Shown here one piece after another: positions 32,681 through 41,653 of a DNA stretch of 64,000 nt. Below the pieces are notes generated by a model. It saw only the letters and a list, made by a program, of their open reading frames with translations, ran no database searches and was not told where the DNA came from. This stretch comes from Anderseniella sp039978075 (GTDB lineage Bacteria > Pseudomonadota > Alphaproteobacteria > Rhizobiales > Aestuariivirgaceae), in the NCBI GenBank assembly GCA_039978075.1, contig JBDWCA010000003.1, positions 62,001-126,000 on the forward strand, given 5' to 3'. Position numbers and translations under genes: made by a program. Position 1 is the stretch's first letter, and each line of letters starts with the position of its first letter.

Positions 32681-33361
32681 TCACGATTTCAGTTTAACGT
32701 CGTTTTGCGGCACTGCAATGGCCGTTTCGTCAACCTCAAGTTGTGGCAGATCCACGTCTGCCGGTTCAGCTTCGGTTATCTGAACATTATCTGACTGCTC
32801 ATCCTCCGCCAATTCCGCAGGATCCTCGCTCTCGAACTCAGGCAGATCGTCTTCGCCCGCACCTTGTTCGTCATCATCATCGCCGATTACCTGGCCGAGT
32901 TTTTCGGCAACCTCTTCCAATGCCGCATATCCCCTGCCCGGCACATAACTCGACACTACCTTGCCGGCCTGCATGGCTGCATCGGTGTAATCCAGATCGT
33001 AATCATTGAGGCCGTCAAGCACTGCAAGCGCCGGATTTGTCGTCCACAGCTTGCGCAAAGCGCGCTGGCGCAACGGACCCGGCACCCATGACTTCATGAA
33101 GATGGTGAAATCATTGTCATAGGTAAGCGTGTCGATATCGACAGCTTCCAGTTCCTCGATCCAGCGCTGGCGCGTCTCATCGTCCGGCGGCACATCGCGG
33201 GTATCTTCGTTGATGGCAGGCGGTTGACCATCAGATACCGGCGCCAAGTTATCATCCGGGCCAGGTTGAGGTGCCAGCGCAGTTTCACGCTCTTCCGTCT
33301 CGCGAACATCCGCCTTGCGCTTTGCCCAGCGCGACAGGAAACCGTCTTCACGCGAGTTCAA
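32681..33361 (-). CDS. DUF3306 protein of the formate dehydrogenase locus
   Basis: About 226 aa from a TTG at 33361 that overlaps the DUF3305 stop by 4 bp (TTGA). It begins NSREDGFLSRWAKRKADV, the DUF3306 signature start, then acidic low complexity, a central WIEELEAVDIDTLTYDNDF block and FMKSWVPGPLRQRALRKLW, and an acidic tail. DUF3306 genes neighbour periplasmic Mo formate dehydrogenases in many alphaproteobacteria (family knowledge). The role is unknown, probably assembly. Confidence 0.82.
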   Translation of the reverse strand: MNSREDGFLSRWAKRKADVRETEERETALAPQPGPDDNLAPVSDGQPPAINEDTRDVPPDDETRQRWIEELEAVDIDTLTYDNDFTIFMKSWVPGPLRQRALRKLWTTNPALAVLDGLNDYDLDYTDAAMQAGKVVSSYVPGRGYAALEEVAEKLGQVIGDDDDEQGAGEDDLPEFESEDPAELAEDEQSDNVQITEAEPADVDLPQLEVDETAIAVPQNDVKLKS

Positions 33362-33939
33362 TGCAGTTCTCCTTCCGGTTTGCCGGATGCCAGCATGCGG
33401 CGGCGAAGTTCGAGCAGGCTCTCCTGACCGAACTTGTATTCCTCGGTGTCGAGCTTGTCGCGACGGCGCTTCTTGAAGGTGCTGTCCTTGTAATGCAGTG
33501 CCACAAATGCCTCCAGCCATTCGCGCACATCGTCCTGCATGACCAGTTTGCCGATCAATGCATCATCACCGGACATATATTCTTCAGCCTCGTAGGAACT
33601 CATGGTGACCAGGTGGGTCTTCCAGATCAGACCGTCGGCAACCGGGTCATCGAGTTCATGTGCCACAGTATAAACAGACGGCTGCGGCGAGGTCAGATTG
33701 TACACATACGCATCGAGATCGGTTCTGTGCAGATCAAGCCGTGACGGTTCACCCAGCCAGCGTTTCACCTGATCGGTACGTTCCAGTAGGCGCGGCGCAC
33801 AGTTGATGTCGCTGTCGGCGACCGGCATCATGCCGCGAACCGACCATTCCCAGTCCAGCCAGGGATGAGAGGACGCCATGCGCTCATACACAAGCGATAG
33901 ATGAATACTGTTACCTTCAGACAATGCCGTCTCCCACAT
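33358..33939 (-). CDS. DUF3305 protein of the formate dehydrogenase locus
   Basis: About 193 aa from the ATG at 33939; an ATG at 33969 is also possible and no ribosome binding site is clear. The central motif HPWLDWEWSVRGMMP and the later YVYNLTSPQPSVYTVAHE match the DUF3305 layout. Translationally coupled to DUF3306. The gene is divergent from the 4Fe-4S protein across an inverted-repeat-rich promoter. DUF3305 is consistently linked to formate dehydrogenase operons; no biochemical function is established. Confidence 0.82.
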   Translation of the reverse strand: MWETALSEGNSIHLSLVYERMASSHPWLDWEWSVRGMMPVADSDINCAPRLLERTDQVKRWLGEPSRLDLHRTDLDAYVYNLTSPQPSVYTVAHELDDPVADGLIWKTHLVTMSSYEAEEYMSGDDALIGKLVMQDDVREWLEAFVALHYKDSTFKKRRRDKLDTEEYKFGQESLLELRRRMLASGKPEGELH

Positions 33940-33988
33940 GGCGGATTTTTGTACTGCATAGCACAACATAGATAGGCTACATCACATG

Positions 33989-34024
33989 ATACCACATTGC
34001 GAAACGGGCATAATCGCGTGGTAT
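33989..34024. promoter_or_regulatory. Long dyad in the divergent DUF3305 / 4Fe-4S promoter
   Basis: ATACCAC (33989-33995) and GTGGTAT (34018-34024) form perfect 7-bp arms with a 22-bp spacer. Nested inside are GCGA/TCGC arms. It lies between two divergent fdh-associated genes and is a candidate shared operator. Confidence 0.5.
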
Positions 34025-34056
34025 TTGTTTTGTTCCGCCCAACTTAAGGCCAGGCC

Positions 34057-36117
34057 ATGAAACTGAACGGCTATGAAACCCTGATCTGCAACTGCGAACG
34101 CACAATGACGCTCGACGGCAAGAAGATATGCAAGGCAGCCGGTGGCAACGATGAACCCGACGTGTTCAACACGCTTTGCCGGGCCGAGGTCAGCAAGTTT
34201 GCGGAAGCCCTGTCGGGCAATGCCAAGGTACTGGTGGCCTGTACTCAGGAAGCGCCGTTGTTTACCGAGCTTGCCGAGGAACAGAAGTTTGAAGGCGAGT
34301 TGAGGTTTGCAAACACCCGCGAGCGCGCTGGTTGGAGCACGGACAAGGCCGCAAACGCTCCCAAAATCGCGGCGCTGCTGGCAGATGCAACACACGCCAG
34401 CGAACCGGCCGGATCAATCAGTGTAACCTCCAGCGGACAATGCCTGGTCTATGGCGCCGGTCAACAGGCACTGGATGCGGCACGCAAGCTGAATGAGCGT
34501 ATTCCCACCACGCTGTTGCTGAGTGATGCCGGTGATGTCATTCCGCCGGTCAGTGCAGATGTTGCCCTGTTCAAGGGCAGGATCACCAAGGCGGCTGGCC
34601 ATCTCGGGGCGTTCGAAATTGTTGTCGATGACTATGCGCCACTGATGCCATCGGCGAAACAATCGGCGGATTTCGTCATGGCGCGCGACGGCGCTTCATC
34701 GACCTGTGCGCTGATCCTGGATTTATCGGACGGCCCATCGCTGTTTACAGGCGGCCATCTGCGTGATGGCTACAAGAAAGTCGACGCCGGGGATCCGGCC
34801 CGAGTGATGGAAGCCATGTTCGAACTGGCCGATATGGCAGGTGAGTTCGAAAAACCGCTCTATGTAAACTATGATTCCAGCATTTGCGCCCACTCGCGCA
34901 GCCTGAAAACCGGCTGCACACGGTGCCTGGACGTCTGTCCGGCGGGCGCCATTACGTCGATTGGCGACATGGTCGAGTTTGACCCGGTCATCTGTGGTGG
35001 CTGCGGCTCGTGTTCGGCCGTGTGCCCAACCGGTGCGGCATCTTACGCCATGCCGCAAAGGGCCGACCTGATCGGTCGCATTGATACGCTGGTCTCGACC
35101 TATCGAAGCGCCGGTGGAAAGACACCGGAAATGCTGGTTCACGACAACAGTTTTGGCCTCGAACTGATCGCCATGAGCGCCCGCTTTGGCCGAGGTCTGC
35201 CAACTCATGTGCTGCCACTGGGGATCAACGAAATTACCCAGATCGGCCATGACGGGCTGCTGGCCATGATGGCGGCAGGGATTTCGCGCATTCACCTGAT
35301 CGCAAATCCGTCCAAGACGGAAGAGCTATCCGGCTGTGAGACGCAGATCGAGTTGACCACAGCGCTGGCGGATGGCCTGGGATATGAGTGTACCATCAAC
35401 CTGATCTGCAAAGCCGATCCCGACGCGCTGGAAGCAACCGTTTGGGCAGACAAGCCCGCGCCCACCCTGAAGGCGCATGCAATATCCGGTGTCGGCTCAA
35501 AGCGTGATGTCACCCGTACCATGCTGGGCCTGCTGCACGGCAGTGCCCCGGCGCCCGGCGACATCATCGCACTGCCCGACGCAGCGCCTTATGGCCAGAT
35601 TATCGTCAACACGGACACCTGCACCTTGTGCCAGGCGTGTGTCGGGGCCTGCCCGGTCAACGCCATTTCCGACAGTCCGGACAAACCACAACTGAGCTTC
35701 ACCGAAGCAGCGTGCGTGCAGTGCGGCTTGTGCAGAACAACATGCCCGGAAGGTGCCATAACGCTTGAGCCACGGTATAATTTTGCAGCATCGGCCCTGT
35801 CGCCGGTCATCCTGAATGAGGAAGAACCTTTCGCCTGCATTTCCTGCGGCAAGGAATTCGGCACCAAGAGCACCATCGAGAAAATCTCCGCTCAGCTGGC
35901 CGGAAAGCACACCATGTTTGCCGACTCCGAAGCCTCGAAACTGATCCAGATGTGCGACAACTGCCGCATTGAACATCAGGCCAATTCCAGCAATGACCCG
36001 TTCAGTTCAGGCTCGCGCCCTGCCATTCGCAGGACAGAAGACTATATCGAGGCCGAAAGAAAAACTGCCACTGGTGAACCACGCAGCGCCGATGACTTCC
36101 TGATGGATGATGATTGA
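34057..36117 (+). CDS. Formate dehydrogenase-associated polyferredoxin (4Fe-4S protein)
   Basis: 686 aa. Two 4Fe-4S ferredoxin domains are visible. The first (~280-330) has CTRCLDVCPAGAI and CGGCGSCSAVCP; the second (~515-560) has CTLCQACVGACPVNAI and CVQCGLCRTTCPEG. Additional Cys occur near the ends (CNCERT at ~12, CISCGKEF and CDNCRIEH at ~595-650), so up to six clusters or metal sites are possible. The N-terminal ~280 residues have MvhD/HdrA-like character. It likely transfers electrons or aids Fdh maturation. Divergent from DUF3305. Confidence 0.85.
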   Translation: MKLNGYETLICNCERTMTLDGKKICKAAGGNDEPDVFNTLCRAEVSKFAEALSGNAKVLVACTQEAPLFTELAEEQKFEGELRFANTRERAGWSTDKAANAPKIAALLADATHASEPAGSISVTSSGQCLVYGAGQQALDAARKLNERIPTTLLLSDAGDVIPPVSADVALFKGRITKAAGHLGAFEIVVDDYAPLMPSAKQSADFVMARDGASSTCALILDLSDGPSLFTGGHLRDGYKKVDAGDPARVMEAMFELADMAGEFEKPLYVNYDSSICAHSRSLKTGCTRCLDVCPAGAITSIGDMVEFDPVICGGCGSCSAVCPTGAASYAMPQRADLIGRIDTLVSTYRSAGGKTPEMLVHDNSFGLELIAMSARFGRGLPTHVLPLGINEITQIGHDGLLAMMAAGISRIHLIANPSKTEELSGCETQIELTTALADGLGYECTINLICKADPDALEATVWADKPAPTLKAHAISGVGSKRDVTRTMLGLLHGSAPAPGDIIALPDAAPYGQIIVNTDTCTLCQACVGACPVNAISDSPDKPQLSFTEAACVQCGLCRTTCPEGAITLEPRYNFAASALSPVILNEEEPFACISCGKEFGTKSTIEKISAQLAGKHTMFADSEASKLIQMCDNCRIEHQANSSNDPFSSGSRPAIRRTEDYIEAERKTATGEPRSADDFLMDDD

Positions 36118-36214
36118 AGCCGGATGGATGCATCAGGCAAAACATCATACCGAAGCGGACTGATATCCTTGGCGGCACCCGGATACCTGCAGCTTACGTG
36201 TAAAAGAGACACCG

Positions 36215-36841
36215 CTAGAGTTCGGCAGCGGTCAACAGATTCAGTCCTTCGCGGAACAGAAGGATTGCAAAGATCACCAGGGCAAGCGCAAGACCGCGCA
36301 TCAGATAAGGGTAAACCTGACCCGTCAACAGGTTCCGGTAGCGTCCGGCAAGGGCCGCCACCGCAGCTTTCGAGCCGATCAGAAGCAGATAAAAACCGAC
36401 GATAAACCCCCAAGGGGCCCAGGCTGACTTTTGATGCGCGGCCAGTACGTAAGGCACACCCACCGTGACCCAGAACATGTAAGGGTGAGGGCTCAAGAAA
36501 TTGGCAAGAACTCCTCTGCGCAGGGAGGCCGGCGCAGATCCCGAAGCGGCGTCTCCCAAAGAATCGGCCTTGGCGGTCTCGTAAGCCAAGAAGAGTGCAT
36601 AAAAAGCTCCCACCATACCAAGCACGCCGAGTACCTGGCCGGGGAGTTCCCGAAGCACAAAAAACAGCAGCAGCACAATGGGAACATCTGTTACCAGCGG
36701 AGCAGCGGCAACCAACAAGCCTTCTTTTAGACCATGGCGCACCGTCTGGGTTATAGCCAGGGTCATCAATGGTCCCGGTGCCATACCGGCCGCCAACCCC
36801 AGCGTAATACCGGTCAGAGTCGCCGAGAGAAGTTCGGGCAA
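36215..36841 (-). CDS. LysE/RhtB-family amino acid exporter
   Basis: 208 aa from a TTG at 36841 with GGAGAC upstream; an ATG at 36883 would add 14 residues. Five to six TM helices with the LysE motif LGLAAGMAPGPLMTLAITQT and LLVAAAPLVTDVPIVL. It exports amino acids or other small molecules. The neighbouring fdh-linked gene is on the opposite strand, so the association is probably incidental. Confidence 0.82.
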   Translation of the reverse strand: MPELLSATLTGITLGLAAGMAPGPLMTLAITQTVRHGLKEGLLVAAAPLVTDVPIVLLLFFVLRELPGQVLGVLGMVGAFYALFLAYETAKADSLGDAASGSAPASLRRGVLANFLSPHPYMFWVTVGVPYVLAAHQKSAWAPWGFIVGFYLLLIGSKAAVAALAGRYRNLLTGQVYPYLMRGLALALVIFAILLFREGLNLLTAAEL

Positions 36842-36951
36842 GCGATAGTCTCCGATTTTGAGCCGTATCTGGACGCAGAACACACCAGACCATTTTCAGG
36901 CAGGGGTGTTGATGAGGAAACCGGAAGGTACAGCAAGTCTGCCGACTTCGG

Positions 36952-37986
36952 TCAAACAATCATCTGGAAGATAACACCAGAGATGATTGCACCTGAGACG
37001 CCGAGGCCGAGATAGGCAGCGAATACCTGCTTCTTCACCAGCGACCACACCGCGGCCATTGCCGGAACCGAGCTGACGGCGCCGGCCACCATGAATGACA
37101 TTGCTGCACCACCACTCATGCCCTGTTCCATCAAGCCTGACAATAAAGGCGGGGCTATATAGGAGTTCAGATAGGCGGGCATGCCGACAAGGGCTGCAAC
37201 GGCAATTGGAACGATCCCTTCTCCCCCAACCAGACCGGCAATCACTGAAGCCGGGATGTAAGTGATCAGCAGCGCTTCAAGAACGTATGCCAGAGCCAGC
37301 CACTTGATCAGGAACAGCGCATTGTTGATGAACTCGGTCCTGAACACCTGCCGGCGTCCGGCTTCGTGCCAGAACTGCCATACAGGCTTGCCGTCAAACG
37401 GGTTTGGACCACAGCCGCAGCCGGTCGCAATCTGTTCGCGCAACGGCTCACCAAACCAGCCGCCCTTCAGCAACAGCTTTATGGCAAATCCGCCGAACAA
37501 TCCCAGCCCGATGGCCGATACCGCCTTGCCAATGGCAAACGGCCAGCCGAGTGCGGCGGCTGTTATCAACAGTGTTGGCGGATCAATCAGCGGAGATGAC
37601 AGCCAGAATGCCATCACCGCAGACAACGGCGCCCCCAGCGCCAACAGGCCGGCAATGAACGGGATGACTTCGCACGAACAAAACGGTGCCAGTCCGCCGA
37701 ACAGGGCTGCCAGTACGATCATGCGGTTTTCACGGCCCTTGAATGCATTGGCAATGACGGCCTCCGCGCCTGCAGCCTTCAGTGCCGCAATCAGAAACAC
37801 CGCGAAAGCGATGTAAGGCAGTGTTCCCAGAAAGGCCTTTGCAGCAAAACTGATGACCGGGACCAGGTTGGGGAAATCCAGCACGGCAACCGCAACCGGC
37901 GCCAATATGGTAATCGTCCAGGGCGTGGCCAGACGGGACTTTATCTCGTCAGTCAATGGCAACTGCTCGCGGGATAAGTCGCTCAT
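36952..37986 (-). CDS. DUF318/ArsP-like permease
   Basis: 344 aa with about 8 TM helices. The hallmark PFCSCEVIP (Cys pair) near residue 102 and GAPLSAVMAFWLSSPLIDPPTL are diagnostic of the YraQ/ArsP permease family, which exports organoarsenicals or other thiol-reactive species. A second block has EGIVPIAVAALVGMPAYLN. The CGCG pair in ATGCGCGPNP may bind metal. It overlaps the ArsR gene by 4 bp, making a two-gene regulatory unit. Confidence 0.88.
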   Translation of the reverse strand: MSDLSREQLPLTDEIKSRLATPWTITILAPVAVAVLDFPNLVPVISFAAKAFLGTLPYIAFAVFLIAALKAAGAEAVIANAFKGRENRMIVLAALFGGLAPFCSCEVIPFIAGLLALGAPLSAVMAFWLSSPLIDPPTLLITAAALGWPFAIGKAVSAIGLGLFGGFAIKLLLKGGWFGEPLREQIATGCGCGPNPFDGKPVWQFWHEAGRRQVFRTEFINNALFLIKWLALAYVLEALLITYIPASVIAGLVGGEGIVPIAVAALVGMPAYLNSYIAPPLLSGLMEQGMSGGAAMSFMVAGAVSSVPAMAAVWSLVKKQVFAAYLGLGVSGAIISGVIFQMIV

Positions 37987-38282
37987 GTTTCGATCTCCTG
38001 ATCTTTACAACACTCTTCCAGGATAAAAGCTGCCAATGCCTGCAGATGCTGATAGTTGGCCTGATTGATGATGGTGCGCCCCTGCTTGTTCTGCACAATC
38101 AGATCAGCCGATGTGAGAAACTTCAGATGATGGGCAAGTGTCGAGCCCGGAAAACCGGTGCGTTGCTGAATGTCCCCCACCAGCAAACCCTTGTCCCCTG
38201 CCCTGACCAGGGTTTGCAGAACTTCCAGACGAGACTCAGATCCCATGGCGGAGAACCCTTGAGCAGCTGTAACGAGGTCCAT
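37983..38282 (-). CDS. ArsR-family regulator
   Basis: 99 aa with a winged helix: SRLEVLQTLVRAG, VGDIQQRTGFPGSTLAHHLKFL and the wing INQANYQHLQAL. No obvious CxC metal box in the alpha-3 helix; the only Cys pair is C-terminal (EECCKDQE). That would be an unusual sensor site. It is translationally coupled to the permease and probably represses itself and it. Confidence 0.88.
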   Translation of the reverse strand: MDLVTAAQGFSAMGSESRLEVLQTLVRAGDKGLLVGDIQQRTGFPGSTLAHHLKFLTSADLIVQNKQGRTIINQANYQHLQALAAFILEECCKDQEIET

Positions 38283-38294
38283 GATCTCTTCCTA

Positions 38295-38318
38295 ATATTT
38301 CGATAAAACTAGAAATAT
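38295..38318. promoter_or_regulatory. ArsR operator candidate
   Basis: ATATTTC (38295-38301) and GAAATAT (38312-38318) form a perfect 7-bp dyad with a 10-bp spacer, starting 13 bp upstream of the arsR start. Size and AT content fit ArsR/SmtB operators. Confidence 0.6.
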
Positions 38319-38417
38319 AGATTCAACTGACTGTTGTCAACCGGGTTAACTGGCAAATCTTCACGAAACCTGCTACGAAACTCCGTTAACGGATAGTCCA
38401 ACCCGCAAAGAACTGAC

Positions 38418-38789
38418 ATGACCCAATTCATCGCAGGCATCGTCGGGCCTTACCTGATTGTGACGGGGCTGGGCATGTTGTTGTCACGCCGGTTTTATGA
38501 ACGGATGATGTCCGGGAGCGGCACCGCAGACCCAATTTTGCTTAACCTGTCCGGTGCGGCGCATTTCGTACTCGGCATGATTGTTCTGCGCACTCATTTC
38601 CTGTGGGACAGTTTTGAGGCAGTGGCCGTCAGCGTGTTTGGCACCCTGCTTGTGCTCAAGGGAACAGTTCTGATCGCCGTTCCCGAAGCGACACTGAAAT
38701 CCACACAGAAAATCGGCGACACTCTCAGTATCTCCACCGCCGGTTTCCTGACAGCGGGGCTGTATTTCTGTTACGTCGGTTACGGGTGA
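38418..38789 (+). CDS. Small four-helix membrane protein, 123 aa
   Basis: Four predicted TM segments (~5-22, ~42-62, ~68-88 and ~103-122), with a small loop LLSRRFYERMMSGSG after the first. Not recognised. It is divergent from the ArsR gene and precedes an SDR gene by 96 bp. Function unknown. Confidence 0.75.
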   Translation: MTQFIAGIVGPYLIVTGLGMLLSRRFYERMMSGSGTADPILLNLSGAAHFVLGMIVLRTHFLWDSFEAVAVSVFGTLLVLKGTVLIAVPEATLKSTQKIGDTLSISTAGFLTAGLYFCYVGYG

Positions 38790-38885
38790 ATGTCAGGAGA
38801 CTTTCCCTGAACCCGTAAACCGGGTCGTTCATTGAGTCAGGCATCCCTATCCAGAGATCTCATTCGAACCCCAGGAGATCAGACG

Positions 38886-39638
38886 ATGCAACTCAACGAC
38901 AAAACCATCATCATCACCGGCGCCAGCAGCGGCATCGGCGAAACCGCAGCCGTGCTGTTTGCTGCCGAAGGAGCAAACCTGGTGCTGGGCGCACGCCGCG
39001 AAACAGTGCTCCAGCGACTTGCTGCAAAGATCAATGACAGCGGTGGCAGCGCAGTTTGTCTGGCAGGAGATGTTCGCGACGAGGCCTTTGCAGATGACCT
39101 GGTTCAATTGGCGGCAGCAAATTTCGGTGGCCTTGACGGTGCCTTCAACAATGCCGGGATGATGGGAGATACCGTGGCCATCCCCGATATGGAGACGGCC
39201 AACTGGAATGAGGTGATCGCCACCAACCTGACCAGCGCTTTTTTTGCGGCAAAGTACCAGATACCGGCCCTGAAGCAGCGCGGACGCGGGTCCATCGTGT
39301 TCACCTCGTCGTTTGTCGGATATGCGAATGGCGGTATGCCGGGCATGGGCGCCTACGCCGCGTCAAAAGCCGGCCTGATCGGTCTGGCGCAATCCTTGTC
39401 AGCCGAACACGGTACCGACGGCATTCGGGTAAACACCCTGCTGCCCGGCGGCACCAGAACAGCCATGGCTGGCGACGATCCTGAAGTTCATGACTACATT
39501 TCCGCCCTGCATCCGCTCGGACGAATGGCGGATCCTGAAGAGATTGCAGAAGCCGCGTTGTTCCTGTTGTCCAACCGGGCTTCATTTGTCACCGGAAGCG
39601 CCATGACAGCCGATGGCGGCATTTCGATCAGGTTATAG
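38886..39638 (+). CDS. Short-chain dehydrogenase/reductase
   Basis: 250 aa from the ATG at 38886 (preceded by GGAG); an upstream frame exists. Rossmann TGxxxGIG motif TGASSGIGE, NNAG in FNNAGMMG, catalytic Ser near SFVGYA, and YAASK (YxxxK) with the Tyr at ~155. The C-terminus MTADGGISI is typical of classical SDRs. Substrate unknown. Confidence 0.92.
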   Translation: MQLNDKTIIITGASSGIGETAAVLFAAEGANLVLGARRETVLQRLAAKINDSGGSAVCLAGDVRDEAFADDLVQLAAANFGGLDGAFNNAGMMGDTVAIPDMETANWNEVIATNLTSAFFAAKYQIPALKQRGRGSIVFTSSFVGYANGGMPGMGAYAASKAGLIGLAQSLSAEHGTDGIRVNTLLPGGTRTAMAGDDPEVHDYISALHPLGRMADPEEIAEAALFLLSNRASFVTGSAMTADGGISIRL

Positions 39639-39741
39639 GGCACTGGAGCAACATGGGTTCAATTGACCCCAAAAGTTGCTCTATTATTTTGGAAGTGATC
39701 AGCTTTGTGGTTTTGATCGATTCAATCAAAATCATACTGAT

Positions 39742-40068
39742 CTAGCTTTCTGGCGGGAACATGCCGGCACACCTTTGCAGGGCGCCCGCCAGAAACTCAT
39801 CATGCTTGGCCTGATCAATGACGCCGTCTTTAAGCATGTTGGCAATATCACCACTACGCTTGGTGCGGCATTCGTCAAATTTGGGATTGACCGCCGGGGC
39901 GTTGGTCGCGGCCGCGCCTGCAACACCGGTTGCGGCAACCGGACGTCCTGCCGTATCGGTGTTGTTCTGCTTGTGCCATGTCAGCGCCAGGCCGGACAAG
40001 GCCAGAACACAGATCAGGCCTGCTAAAAACCTGGCACCGTTTCTGTCCAGAAAATGACGACTATCCAT
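39742..40068 (-). CDS. Small membrane-anchored protein, 108 aa
   Basis: From ATG 40068 with GGAGG 9 bases upstream. One TM helix at ~13-30 (FLAGLICVLALSGLAL). The periplasmic C-terminal ~65 residues are Ala-rich with three Cys (FDECRTKR, LQRCAGMF). Not recognised. It follows the fdh-associated DUF6352 block, about 88 bp downstream. Confidence 0.6.
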   Translation of the reverse strand: MDSRHFLDRNGARFLAGLICVLALSGLALTWHKQNNTDTAGRPVAATGVAGAAATNAPAVNPKFDECRTKRSGDIANMLKDGVIDQAKHDEFLAGALQRCAGMFPPES

Positions 40069-40155
40069 TGCACAGTTCCTCCCCGCGTTCGCCCCAGTGT
40101 GTTGATCTCGCAAAACCTGTCCCTGCAATTGCGAGGCATCAACTAGTCTATTTGT

Positions 40156-41175
40156 TCAGCTGCCGCGCTGCAATGGCATGTTGATCAGCAGGTTTTGCGG
40201 CTTCATGTTCAGTTTGCCGGCCGGCGACCTGGCCAACCCAAGCCAGACCGGCTTGCCGCGCGCACGCTCAATGACCGATTGCTGATCCAGAATGTCCATA
40301 CGGAACAGCCCGATAATGCTGATCTCTTCCTCAAGCGACAGCTCAGCGCCTTCGTATAACTTGTTCATCAACTGGGTGGCGGCCGCATCCATGCCGATAT
40401 GCCATGTCCATTTTTCATCATCTATGCGCTGCACCGGCTGAACCCGGACGCTTACTCCGGTAAAATGGTTGATCCAGTGTTCAATGACCCGGGCAAAGGC
40501 GTCACTGGCCGGTTGGGTAAAGCGAAAATCAACAACCGTGTCGAAACGTTCCGCGCGAGCCCAGTACATCTGTTTGTTGTCTTCATCGAGAACGTCCAAC
40601 TCCACTTCCCTGAGCGGCGTCGCCGCTTCCGCAACCAGTTGGCCAAGCCCGCCCATACCACCGGTTTCGGCAAACATGTCGACGACTTCCTCATCAGCGA
40701 GCATCAACTGACCTTCATCGGCAGACACGTTTTGCGAGCGGAAGAACAGTTCGGCGGCCCGCCAGCGCATCGGATCGGTCTGTCCGTGCAGAATACTTGC
40801 CAGGATGGCGTGCACAATCTGCTCGACAAACAATGGCGGCACATTTCCCGCTTCACCACGCACAATCGCCAGGTAGGCTTTTTCAAGGGTCTTTGATGCT
40901 ACCAGCAGATCACGGAAGGCCAGGAACACCTTGTAGTTCTGACCTGCATCTGCGTCCTCGAACTCGGCCAGTTCCTGTTCAGACAATTCCAGGTAGGGAT
41001 TGTCGACAAGGCGGGCATGGGCCACTTGTTCCGCCTCGCAGCTTTCCTCGATCGGGGCCAGTTCGGGGCGCGCAAAATAGGCCCTTAAATAATCTGCAGT
41101 CACTTCCAGGCCGCCGCGGCCCGGCAATCGGTTGAGCAGATAAGCACCGGATGAATGCCATGCACGTTCACTCAT
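40156..41175 (-). CDS. DUF6352 protein of the formate dehydrogenase locus
   Basis: 339 aa. Family-like segments are TADYLRAYFARPELAPIEESC, DADAGQNYKVFLAFRDLL and AGNVPPLFVEQIVHAILA. A helical protein with a His/Trp-bearing middle (EHWINHFTGV). Overlaps DUF6505 by 8 bp. DUF6352, DUF6505, DUF6494 and a biotin/lipoate-type ligase occur together near Mo formate dehydrogenases in Rhizobiales (recalled co-occurrence). Function unknown. Confidence 0.78.
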   Translation of the reverse strand: MSERAWHSSGAYLLNRLPGRGGLEVTADYLRAYFARPELAPIEESCEAEQVAHARLVDNPYLELSEQELAEFEDADAGQNYKVFLAFRDLLVASKTLEKAYLAIVRGEAGNVPPLFVEQIVHAILASILHGQTDPMRWRAAELFFRSQNVSADEGQLMLADEEVVDMFAETGGMGGLGQLVAEAATPLREVELDVLDEDNKQMYWARAERFDTVVDFRFTQPASDAFARVIEHWINHFTGVSVRVQPVQRIDDEKWTWHIGMDAAATQLMNKLYEGAELSLEEEISIIGLFRMDILDQQSVIERARGKPVWLGLARSPAGKLNMKPQNLLINMPLQRGS

Positions 41176-41653
41176 CAGCTACATCCCAGATACGCGTGTG
41201 CGGGCGTTCCTGCCCGGGTGGTGTGATTTCACGATACTCTTCATGGATTGCGCCTTCTTCGGTGAGCGTACGATGCACAGTCAGCAAAGTATTAAGCGGT
41301 TTTCCGTGGGCCAGTTCACATGAAAAGTCCACTTCTTCGCGCGCTGCATCACGCGCCGTCTTCAGATCAGGCGCCTCATAGTCTTCCATGAACAAGTGCG
41401 CCAGGGCATCGATGCCATCAGACACTTCATCTTCATCCGCCTCGCCGACGGATACAAACGTCGCCCGGCCCAGGCTGGGTAGTGCCAGGAATCCATTGGC
41501 AAATGCCTGTCGTGTCTTCCCCCTGATGTCCTCAACACCGATACCGGCAAAGGCAAATGCGCCGGACAGGGCGATCTCGTCCGATCCCGCAGGTGTGACA
41601 AACACACTGTCGTCAGAACTGTCAAACCGGATGGTGCGCAGAACCTTGATCAT
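41168..41653 (-). CDS. DUF6505 protein
   Basis: 161 aa with an alpha/beta pattern (VLRTIRFDSSDDSVFVTPAGSDEIALSG). Its stop overlaps DUF6352, and its start overlaps the ligase stop by 4 bp. Position in the fdh block is the main evidence for a role in formate oxidation or complex assembly. No motif recognised. Confidence 0.75.
   Translation of the reverse strand: MIKVLRTIRFDSSDDSVFVTPAGSDEIALSGAFAFAGIGVEDIRGKTRQAFANGFLALPSLGRATFVSVGEADEDEVSDGIDALAHLFMEDYEAPDLKTARDAAREEVDFSCELAHGKPLNTLLTVHRTLTEEGAIHEEYREITPPGQERPHTRIWDVADE

Noticed and set aside
36042..36959. 305-codon minus-strand frame over LysE
   Set aside because: Overlaps the LysE gene in another frame, Arg/Cys-rich; no credible domain.
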